Assembly (NCBI RefSeq): GCF_018070325.1 | Contig: NZ_JAGPXY010000055.1 | Location: 1 to 44,772, forward strand | DNA length: 44,772 nt | Direction of reading: 5' to 3' | Source: Micromonospora sp. H61 | GTDB taxonomy: Bacteria; Actinomycetota; Actinomycetes; Mycobacteriales; Micromonosporaceae | Shown here: one piece after another, positions 39,042 through 44,772 of the stretch | Position numbering within the stretch: the stretch's first letter is position 1 | How the letters are laid out: every line of letters starts with the position of its first letter | Position numbers and translations under genes: made by a program | The notes under the pieces: generated by a model | What the model was told of the DNA's origin: nothing | Databases searched by the model: none | Seen by the model: the letters and a program-made list of their open reading frames with translations, nothing else

Positions 39042-40097
39042 TCAGGCTGTGGTGGTCGTCCGCGGAAGGTCCGCCATGCCGGAATCGCCCGCCGTGATGA
39101 TGGCGGCCTGGCGGGCGCGCAGGCCGCCGACCACGCACAGCCCCACACCGAAAACGAGCCAGGAGGTGAGGACGATGACGGTATTGGTGGCACCGGCGCC
39201 GTCGAAAAAGGCGGTGGAGCGCAGCAGTTGAACACCCGCGCCCGACGGCAACAGTTGGCCCAGAGTTCCGGACCAGCCGGGCAGCATCTCGGGGGCGGAA
39301 CCGCTGCCGGAGAGCGGGTTGCCGATCAGCATCATGGTCACCGAGCCGAGCCCGAATCCGGCGTAGCCGAGCAGCGACTCCAGGCCGAGCAGGGTCAGCG
39401 AGGTGGCGGCGATGCTTAGCGCGACAGCGCTGGAGTTGGCCAGGTAGGAGCCGCTGAGCGAGCCGAGGCAGAACTGCAGGATCGCCGTCAGCACCAGGCC
39501 ACCGACGACCGCGAAGGCGAGCGCGCCGGTGACCCGCCGGCCGGTGCCCTTGAGTCTGTTGCTGAGCAGGAACGCGGCGAGCAGGCCACCCATGACCAGC
39601 GGCAGAGCACCGGCGGCCAGGCCAGCGCCGCGCGGGTCGTCGGCGGGCAGTGCGACGAGGTCGCGCACGGTGACCGCTGTGCCGGCGCCCTGGGCCTGCG
39701 CCTGGTTGAGCGCGGTCCCCACACTCTGCAGGGTCTGGGCGACCGAGGCGCTGGCCGCGGAGGCGGTGATGACCTGCGGGGTGCCGGCGCTGACGTCGAT
39801 CGCCCCGTACACCTCACGGTCGCGGATCAGCTGCTCGGCCGCCGCAGTGTTGGCGACCGTGGTGATGTCGAAGGCATCCGGCAGCCGCTGCTCGATGGCG
39901 GCGGAAATCTGGCTCGTCGCGACGGCAGGGCCGACGACAGCGATCGGCACGTCGTGCACAGACGAGCGCACCGACGGCCAGGCGAAGGCGGTCAGCAGCA
40001 CGCTGATGATCACCGTGAGCAGCGCGACCGCGGCGGCCACCTTCGACCAGGGTGACGGGGCCGTGGCATCGGCGTCAGCCGGAACCTCCGTGGACAT
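39042..40097 (-). CDS. ABC-2/DUF3533-like membrane protein
   Basis: A 351-residue membrane protein. One N-terminal segment (VAAAVALLTVIISVLLTAFAWP) precedes an extracytoplasmic domain of about 120 residues with PIAVVGPAVATSQIS, followed by five more segments (LPLVMGGLLAAFLLS, ALAFAVVGGLVLTAIL and others). This is the layout of YhgE/Pip and DUF3533 proteins, ABC-2-like subunits without an ATPase. It is divergent from a TetR gene with operator-like repeats between them. Export of a lipid or drug is a reasonable guess. Confidence 0.78.
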   Translation of the reverse strand: MSTEVPADADATAPSPWSKVAAAVALLTVIISVLLTAFAWPSVRSSVHDVPIAVVGPAVATSQISAAIEQRLPDAFDITTVANTAAAEQLIRDREVYGAIDVSAGTPQVITASAASASVAQTLQSVGTALNQAQAQGAGTAVTVRDLVALPADDPRGAGLAAGALPLVMGGLLAAFLLSNRLKGTGRRVTGALAFAVVGGLVLTAILQFCLGSLSGSYLANSSAVALSIAATSLTLLGLESLLGYAGFGLGSVTMMLIGNPLSGSGSAPEMLPGWSGTLGQLLPSGAGVQLLRSTAFFDGAGATNTVIVLTSWLVFGVGLCVVGGLRARQAAIITAGDSGMADLPRTTTTA

Positions 40098-40113
40098 GAC
40101 AACTCCTTAAGAA

Positions 40114-40129
40114 GAACGGTCGCTCGTTT
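40114..40129. promoter_or_regulatory. TetR half-operator on the membrane-protein side
   Basis: GAACGGTCGCTCGTTT shares AACGAGCG (opposite strand) with the palindrome at 40162-40173 and lies seventeen bases before the membrane-protein start. Confidence 0.45.
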
Positions 40130-40161
40130 TCAATTCTGGAAGCGGCGCGGCTGGTTGTCAA

Positions 40162-40173
40162 GAACGAGCGTTC
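40162..40173. promoter_or_regulatory. TetR operator
   Basis: GAACGAGCGTTC, a perfect 5-2-5 palindrome, eighteen bases before the tetR ATG. Confidence 0.6.
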
Positions 40174-40190
40174 GCTTTTAGCATTGGCCC

Positions 40191-40829
40191 ATGCCACGCG
40201 TATCCGAGGAGTACCGAGCCGGTCGTCGCGCCGAGATCCTGGCGGCGGCTGCCCAGCTCTTCGCCGCCAACGGATTCCACGCCACCTCGATGGCCGACAT
40301 CATCACCGAGTCCGGGCTTTCCGCCGGCGCGGTGTACCGGTACTTCCGCAGCAAGGAGGACCTCATCGCAGCCGTGGCGGAGACCGCCCTGTCCGCTGCG
40401 TCAGAAACCTTCGCAACTCTGCTCGCCGACCGCGCCGCACCGTCACCCGAACAGGTCATCACCGCGATCATCGAAACGACTACCGACAGGTTCATCCACG
40501 ACCCGGTCACCGGAGTGGACCTGACGCGGATCGGAGTACAGGTGTGGGCCGAGGCACTGCGCAGCCCGGAGCTCGCCGCTCGCGCCAGCGACGTCTACCG
40601 GCGACTGCGGGGGCAGTTCGCCGAAGTCGCCCGCCGCTGGCAGGCCGCCGGCCACCTACCGGCCGCTGCGGTGCCGGAACAGGCGGGCGCCGCCATGCTC
40701 AGCCTCGTCCAGGGCTTCATCCTGCAACGCTTACTGGTCAGCGACACCGACGCCGACGGTTACCTCGCCGGCGTGAAGGCGCTGTTGTCCGCCACGTCTC
40801 CCACCGGACCCCACGCCACCAGGTTGTGA
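40191..40829 (+). CDS. TetR-family regulator
   Basis: A 212-residue TetR protein. AAAAQLFAANGFHATSMADI then SGLSAGAVYRYFRSKEDLIA give the helix-turn-helix; the following helical domain has the TetR_C pattern of actinobacterial drug-efflux repressors. ATG 40191 is close to the palindrome, and the mRNA may be short-leadered. Divergent from the ABC-2-like membrane protein. Confidence 0.92.
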   Translation: MPRVSEEYRAGRRAEILAAAAQLFAANGFHATSMADIITESGLSAGAVYRYFRSKEDLIAAVAETALSAASETFATLLADRAAPSPEQVITAIIETTTDRFIHDPVTGVDLTRIGVQVWAEALRSPELAARASDVYRRLRGQFAEVARRWQAAGHLPAAAVPEQAGAAMLSLVQGFILQRLLVSDTDADGYLAGVKALLSATSPTGPHATRL

Positions 40830-40940
40830 CAACCCGAACCGACCCGCGATCCCCTGGCGATACCGCCGCGCCGCCGGGGCGCTATCGGACGAACCCGGGC
40901 GACCGGATAAAGCCGTTGACCGGACGGTGATGATCAACAG

Positions 40941-41465
40941 GTGACCATGACCGCCCGGTCCACCTGGGCAACCACCGCTGTCCGGCCCGAGCACCCCGAC
41001 GCGGTGCTGCTGCTGCGCGAGTACATGACCGAGATGGTGGTTCGCTACCACCGTCGCCCGGCCCTGCCCGGCGAGGTCGACGCGGCGCTGGCCGAGTTGC
41101 CCAGCGACGACCTGAGCGCGCCGAGCGGGCTGCTCCTGCTGGCCCACCACGGCCCCGACCTGGCCGGCTGCGCCGGGCTGCGCTGGCATCCCGGCTGGGC
41201 CGAGCTGACCCGGGTGTTCATCCGCTCCGAGCACCGCGGCGCCGGTGGGGGCGCGGCGCTGCTGGCCGCCGTCGAGGAGCAGGCCCGCGCGGCCGGGGCG
41301 GACCGGATCCGGCTCGACACCCGGCACGACCTGGTCGAGGCCCGCGCCCTGTACGCCCGGCACGGCTACGCCGAGATCCCGGCGTACTCGCGGGGCCCCT
41401 ACGCCGAACACTGGTTCGAAAAACGGCTGTCCGGAGCAGTTGACGTCGGCGCGCGGACGCGCTAA
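40941..41465 (+). CDS. GNAT-family N-acetyltransferase
   Basis: A 174-residue GNAT with a different pattern from the RimJ/RimL-like ones in the window: LTRVFIRSEHRGAGGGAALLAAVEE is the acetyl-CoA loop (R-x-x-G-x-G/A), and LYARHGYAEIPAYSRGPYAEHWFEKRL the C-terminal part, as in PanZ- or amino-group-acetylating members. GTG 40941 is used; ATG 40947 is possible. Confidence 0.85.
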   Translation: MTMTARSTWATTAVRPEHPDAVLLLREYMTEMVVRYHRRPALPGEVDAALAELPSDDLSAPSGLLLLAHHGPDLAGCAGLRWHPGWAELTRVFIRSEHRGAGGGAALLAAVEEQARAAGADRIRLDTRHDLVEARALYARHGYAEIPAYSRGPYAEHWFEKRLSGAVDVGARTR

Positions 41466-41477
41466 ATAAGAAGAGGA

Positions 41478-41500
41478 AGTTGAGTCACCCCGGCTCAACT
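41478..41500. promoter_or_regulatory. HAIR-like inverted repeat upstream of hsp20
   Basis: AGTTGAG-N9-CTCAACT, a perfect inverted repeat. It matches the HspR-associated repeat CTTGAGT-N7-ACTCAAG at 11 of 14 positions, with compensated changes at the arm ends. Thirty-one bases before the hsp20 ATG. Confidence 0.6.
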
Positions 41501-41531
41501 CATTACCTTCGGCCAGGAGAACCGAGGAGGC

Positions 41532-41963
41532 ATGACCATGTTGATGCGTACCGACCCGTTCCGCGAGATCGACCGGCTCGCCGAGCAGTTTTTCGGTACG
41601 GCGGCCCGCCCCGCGACGATGCACCTGGACGCCTACCGCGACGGCGACCACTTCTACGCGGCGTTCGACCTGCCCGGCGTCGATCCGGACAGCATCGACT
41701 GCACCGTCGAGCGCAACGTGCTCACCGTCCGCGCCGAGCGCCGCCGGCCCACCGGCGACCGCGTCGAACTGGTCGCCGCCGAACGCCCGATGGGCACCTT
41801 CACCCGACAACTGTTCCTCGGCGACACGCTCGACACCGACAAGCTGGAGGCCGGCTACGAGAACGGGGTGCTGACGCTGCGCATCCCGGTCGCCGAGCGC
41901 GCCAAGCCCCGCCGGGTGACCATCCAGGCCAACGGCGCCGCCCGCCGAGAGATCAACGCCTGA
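41532..41963 (+). CDS. Hsp20/alpha-crystallin small heat-shock protein
   Basis: A 143-residue sHSP. The alpha-crystallin domain includes FYAAFDLPGVDPDSIDCTVERNVLTVRAERR (in parts) and AGYENGVLTLRIPVAERAKPRR, with the A-x-x-x-N-G-V-L motif. A short N-terminal arm with MLMRTDPFREIDRLAEQFFG matches actinobacterial Hsp18-type proteins. ATG 41532 follows GAGGAGGC-like sequence. A holdase; its HAIR-like site suggests HspR control, although HspR is not in the window. Confidence 0.92.
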   Translation: MTMLMRTDPFREIDRLAEQFFGTAARPATMHLDAYRDGDHFYAAFDLPGVDPDSIDCTVERNVLTVRAERRRPTGDRVELVAAERPMGTFTRQLFLGDTLDTDKLEAGYENGVLTLRIPVAERAKPRRVTIQANGAARREINA

Positions 41964-41977
41964 TCCGACACGGTGAC

Positions 41978-42013
41978 GGGTGGGACCGGCGCGCCTGCAC
42001 GCCGATCCCACCC
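41978..42013. terminator. Terminator hairpin after hsp20
   Basis: GGGTGGGA-N-CGG paired with CCG-N-TCCCACCC around a twelve-base loop, followed by a CTTTTT run at 42025-42031. Confidence 0.75.
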
Positions 42014-42034
42014 GAGGCTGAAAGTCTTTTTCAC

Positions 42035-43033
42035 ATGGTGTTCTCCGACGCTCCGGTGCTCGCCCGCCCGTCCGCGCCACCGGCGCTGCCGAGTGGGCCG
42101 GTCGAGGTCACCGAGGCGTGGCTGCGCAACAGGAGGCTGTCCGAGCACACCCGCGACGCCTACCGACGTGACGTCACCGGCTGGCTCCGCTGGTGCGCCG
42201 ATCACGACCTGGACCCGCTGCGGGCCACGTTCCTGCACGTCAACGAGTACGCCCGCGCGCTGGAGAGCAGCGTCGGCTCCCGCAGCGGCCGCCCACTGAC
42301 CCCGTCGACCGTCGCACGCCGGCTCTCGGCGCTGTCCAGTTGGTACGACTTCCTGGTCAAACTGGGCGCAGTGCCGGCCAACCCGGTCTCCGGCGCCGAC
42401 CGCCCCCGCGTCGACCGGGACCACTCCGCCACCGTCGGGCTCACCCCGGAGGAGGTGGACGCCCTGCTCAGCGCCGCCGACGCGGACACCGGCGCGACCG
42501 CCGTCCGCAACCGGGCGGCGCTCGCGCTCCTCGCCGACCTGGGTCTGCGGGTCGGGGAGCTGATCTCGCTGGACCTGACCGACCTCGGCACCGAACGCGG
42601 CCACCGCAGCGTGCGTTTCATCGGCAAGGGCGGCAAACAACGTCGCCGAGCCCTCACCCCCGGCACCGGGCACGCCCTGGACGCCTACCTGGCCCAGCGG
42701 GCCGCCACCACCGGCGTGCCGGTGCCGCAGCTCACCGGCCCGCTGCTGGTCACCGCCAGCGGTGCCCGACTGGACCGGCACTCGGTGTTCCGGATGGTCC
42801 GTCGGCTCGCCCGCGCCGCCGGCATCCCGGCCTGGGCGAAGCTGTCCCCACACTCGCTACGACACGCCTTCGCCACCACGGCCCGCTCGGAGGGCGTGCC
42901 GTTGGAGGACGTGCAGGACGCCATGGGGCACGCCGACCCGCGCACCACCCGCCGCTACGACCGGGACCGACACAACCTCGACCGCGACCCGGCCTACGCG
43001 GTGTGGGCGGCCCGGTCGCGTCGTCGCGGCTGA
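42035..43033 (+). CDS. Tyrosine recombinase/integrase (XerD-like)
   Basis: A 332-residue tyrosine recombinase. The N-terminal SAM-like domain (WLRNRRLSEHTRDAYRRDVTGWLRW) and the catalytic domain are intact: LADLGLRVGELISL holds the first Arg, HSLRHAFATT the H-x-x-R, and MGHADPRTTRRYDRDRH the last His and the Tyr nucleophile. RFIGKGGKQRRRAL holds the Lys. It is a stand-alone gene without excisionase or attachment-site-like repeats close by. It could be a domesticated XerC/D-like protein or the integrase of a decayed element. Confidence 0.9.
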   Translation: MVFSDAPVLARPSAPPALPSGPVEVTEAWLRNRRLSEHTRDAYRRDVTGWLRWCADHDLDPLRATFLHVNEYARALESSVGSRSGRPLTPSTVARRLSALSSWYDFLVKLGAVPANPVSGADRPRVDRDHSATVGLTPEEVDALLSAADADTGATAVRNRAALALLADLGLRVGELISLDLTDLGTERGHRSVRFIGKGGKQRRRALTPGTGHALDAYLAQRAATTGVPVPQLTGPLLVTASGARLDRHSVFRMVRRLARAAGIPAWAKLSPHSLRHAFATTARSEGVPLEDVQDAMGHADPRTTRRYDRDRHNLDRDPAYAVWAARSRRRG

Positions 43034-43062
43034 CTGCTACCCGCCCGACGTCGGGCTGTCGA

Positions 43063-43470
43063 TCAGTCGAGAACCGCAGTGGCTTCGACCTCAACGAGGA
43101 GATCAGGCTCGCCCAGAGCACTGACACCCAGCAGCGTGATGGGCTTGACCAGGTCAACTCCCAGCTTCGCACCCGCCCGAGCGACGCCTTCGCCCAACAG
43201 GGGCATCTTGTCGGGCGACCAGTCGACGACGTAGATGGTCAGCTTCGCCACGTCGCCGAAGGACCCACCGATCTCGGCCAGGGCGGTGCCGATGTTGAGA
43301 TAGCACTGCTCGACCTGGGCGGCGAGGTCTCCCTCGCCCACTTTGCGCCCTTCGGCGTCGCGGGCCACCTGACCGGCGAGGAAGACCAACTTGGACCCGG
43401 TTGCGATCGACAACTGACGGTAGACGTCCGGCTTCGGCAACCCGTCCGGATTGACGAGAGTGATGGCCAT
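43063..43470 (-). CDS. RidA/YjgF-family protein
   Basis: A 135-residue YjgF/YER057c/UK114 protein. FLAGQVARDAEGRKVGEGDLAAQVEQCYLNIGTAL is typical, as is DLVKPITLLGVSALGEPDLLVEVEA. The catalytic Arg of archetypal RidA imine deaminases (near the C-terminus) is not obvious; the chain reads GEPDLLVEVE there. So deaminase activity is uncertain. ATG 43470, convergent with the recombinase. Confidence 0.87.
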   Translation of the reverse strand: MAITLVNPDGLPKPDVYRQLSIATGSKLVFLAGQVARDAEGRKVGEGDLAAQVEQCYLNIGTALAEIGGSFGDVAKLTIYVVDWSPDKMPLLGEGVARAGAKLGVDLVKPITLLGVSALGEPDLLVEVEATAVLD

Positions 43471-43502
43471 GCTGACTCCTTCTGTCGTTGCGCCGGGCCG
43501 TC

Positions 43503-43874
43503 TCAGCTCTGTGGGCGAGGGCAGATGCAGAACGGCTGCCCGATCGGGTCGAGAAGCACCACCCACCGCTCGCCGCCGGGCTGGAATGCCGGCTTCGACG
43601 CGCCCGCGGCCACGAACTTCTCCTCCGCCGCCGCCAGGTCGTCGACGTAAAGATCGAGGTGGTAGCGCTTGTCGCCGGTCTGGTCCGGCCAGGACGGCGG
43701 CTGGTAGCCCTCGACCAGCCCGAAGCCGATGGAGACGCCACCGGAGCTGATCATCGCGTACTCGGGTTGGCTGTGGGTGACCTCCCAGCCCAACGCCTCG
43801 TGGTAGAACGCGGCGTGGCCGGCGGGATCGGAACTGTCGAGGTTGACCATCGCGAGGTCGGCAGAAGCTGTCAC
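43503..43874 (-). CDS. VOC-family protein
   Basis: A 123-residue VOC protein. LAMVNLDSSDPAGHAAFYHEALGWEV and RYHLDLYVDDLAAAEEKFVAAGAS, then RWVVLLDPIGQPFCIC, give the two repeats of the fold. A His in RYHLDLY sits at a metal-ligand place, the others are not clear. GTG 43874 avoids an upstream stretch without homology. It lies 32 bases upstream of RidA on the same strand, so the two may be co-transcribed. Confidence 0.83.
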   Translation of the reverse strand: MTASADLAMVNLDSSDPAGHAAFYHEALGWEVTHSQPEYAMISSGGVSIGFGLVEGYQPPSWPDQTGDKRYHLDLYVDDLAAAEEKFVAAGASKPAFQPGGERWVVLLDPIGQPFCICPRPQS

Positions 43875-43934
43875 GCCGGCAGTATGCCGCCGGGGCCCGA
43901 CAACTTCGGCCCGCGACACCGGCGCGAGTAAAGG

Positions 43935-44772
43935 TCAGGGGGCGTCGAGGGGCCAGAACGTCACGCGGGCCGTGCCGTCGCGGCAGATCAACCCGGAGCC
44001 GACCCGGCGGCAGTCGGTCACACCCGCCGGGAGCACCGCGGACACCCGATGACCGTCGCGCCCCACCGTCGCGACCAGGGAGCGCCTGCCGTCCTCGGCC
44101 AAACCCAGAACCACCAGGGGTTCCGTGGTGCCCCGTGGGCCCCCCACCGTGCGCCAGCGCGCCCCGGCCGGCCACGTCCACACCCGCGCCCCGCTGCCCG
44201 CGTCGATCGCCCAGCGTCCCTGCTCGTCCTGCCCGCAGAGCAGACCCTGGCAGGGCCGCAGGAGCAGCTCACCCGGCTGCACCGGCACCTGCCAGCGTCG
44301 TACCAGCCCAGGTAGGTCGTAGCCGGTCAGCGCCACCGCGCCGCCTCCGCTCGGGTGGCGCAGCACCAGGTACGCGCCGACGACCTGGGGATTGTCCGGG
44401 CCGTAGTCGGCCGGCGGAAGCTGTCCCCGTCCGTGTTCGGTGCCGTCACGGGCGTCGAGCAGCCGGACCAACCCGTCGTCCTGCACCAGCAGCACCCACC
44501 CGGGCAGGCCGGGCAGCGCCCGCAGCGCCGCCGTGGAGGGCAGCGGGACCGACCACCGGGTCGCGCCGGTGGCCGGGTCGATGCCGTGCACCGTGCCCTC
44601 GACCCGCCGACCCGGTTCGGCGGCGCTGCGCACCTCGCTCACCGCGACCGCCTCTCTCCCGGCCGCGTACACCCTCTCGGGTCGCCGCCACAACGGCTGT
44701 CCGGTACGCAACGACCGCGCGGTGGTCACCCGCGCTCCGAGCGCCTGGTCGCGCTCGACCAGCAGCAACAGG
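43935..44772 (-). CDS. PQQ-like beta-propeller protein, N-terminus off the right edge
   Basis: The last 278 residues or so of a longer protein; the frame continues to the window end without a start. Repeats of the form GxVxxxDPATGATRWSV, YDLPGLVRRWQVPV and IDAGSGARVWTW mark blades of a PQQ-like beta-propeller, the repeats being about 45-55 residues. No signal or membrane segment is in the part seen. It may be an extracytoplasmic binding protein or the soluble domain of a membrane protein. It stops 60 bases before the VOC gene. Confidence 0.8.
   Translation of the reverse strand, partial: LLLLVERDQALGARVTTARSLRTGQPLWRRPERVYAAGREAVAVSEVRSAAEPGRRVEGTVHGIDPATGATRWSVPLPSTAALRALPGLPGWVLLVQDDGLVRLLDARDGTEHGRGQLPPADYGPDNPQVVGAYLVLRHPSGGGAVALTGYDLPGLVRRWQVPVQPGELLLRPCQGLLCGQDEQGRWAIDAGSGARVWTWPAGARWRTVGGPRGTTEPLVVLGLAEDGRRSLVATVGRDGHRVSAVLPAGVTDCRRVGSGLICRDGTARVTFWPLDAP

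Noticed and set aside
42035..43033. Attachment-site repeats flanking the tyrosine recombinase
   Set aside because: No pair of long direct repeats or tRNA end could be found by eye on either side.
1..44772. CRISPR arrays, rRNA and tRNA genes
   Set aside because: No regularly spaced repeats, cloverleaf-like segments or rRNA-like stretches were recognised on reading both strands; a dedicated covariance-model scan was not possible.

Overview
The window is high-GC, actinobacterial chromosomal DNA. Genus-level clues point to Micromonosporaceae, probably Micromonospora: the mycothiol-type DinB fold, XRE/DUF397 and SigE-type sigma families, and the Cys-rich 'CRDNDGACQR' protein at the left edge. This placement is inference from family composition, not from a marker gene. 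I see no rRNA, tRNA or CRISPR array. Coding is dense, with starts mostly ATG or GTG, and several gene pairs overlap by the GTGA, ATGA or TGATG arrangements that suggest translational coupling.

The window reads as a long run of small accessory stress and detoxification modules. Many are a regulator next to the effector it probably controls, with a visible palindrome between them. From left to right: (1) 299-4579, a GPH-type transporter divergent from TetR, then a flavin monooxygenase and an SDR; one 18-bp palindrome occurs at both promoters. (2) 4589-9271, LysE exporter, DUF1992, GNAT, DinB-fold protein, AraC regulator, TPR protein and the wreck of an ABC-2 permease. (3) 9288-12628, an NmrA-type reductase/TetR pair, then a rifampicin monooxygenase (rox) preceded by a leader peptide and a large hairpin that looks like an attenuator. 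(4) 12723-14505, PNPOx-like and DUF899 genes divergent from HxlR with twin operators. (5) 14692-16761, a fused ArsR-arsenate reductase, a coupled VOC protein and an APH-like kinase. (6) 16797-18569, an AT-rich island with inverted repeats beside a zinc-ribbon/HNH cassette of unknown role. (7) 18660-22590, ArsR-SRPBCC-RibD, then ArsR-like, membrane coiled-coil and serine hydrolase genes behind a perfect 10-6-10 palindrome. (8) 22708-26978, LysR/MFS/GNAT and NmrA/Rrf2, the latter with two near-identical 25-bp operators. (9) 27008-32110, GT39-like membrane glycosyltransferase, aldo/keto reductase, a frameshifted DinB-like gene, GNAT and MFS. (10) 32247-36510, a sigma-factor deletion remnant, two unknown membrane proteins and an XRE/DUF397 pair. 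(11) 36608-40829, MFS/MarR, DUF2087 and an ABC-2-like membrane protein/TetR. (12) 40941-44772, GNAT, Hsp20 with a HAIR-like site, a tyrosine recombinase, RidA-like, VOC and the C-terminal part of a beta-propeller protein.

Together the genes look like a locally sensed chemical-defence shelf: efflux, oxidation or reduction of xenobiotics, arsenate reduction and antibiotic inactivation. Three loci are damaged (8901-9271, 29713-30217, 32247-32716). The strongest candidate for something not commonly described is the rox leader (10956-11150); the zinc-ribbon/HNH cassette and the ArsR-membrane-hydrolase operon follow.
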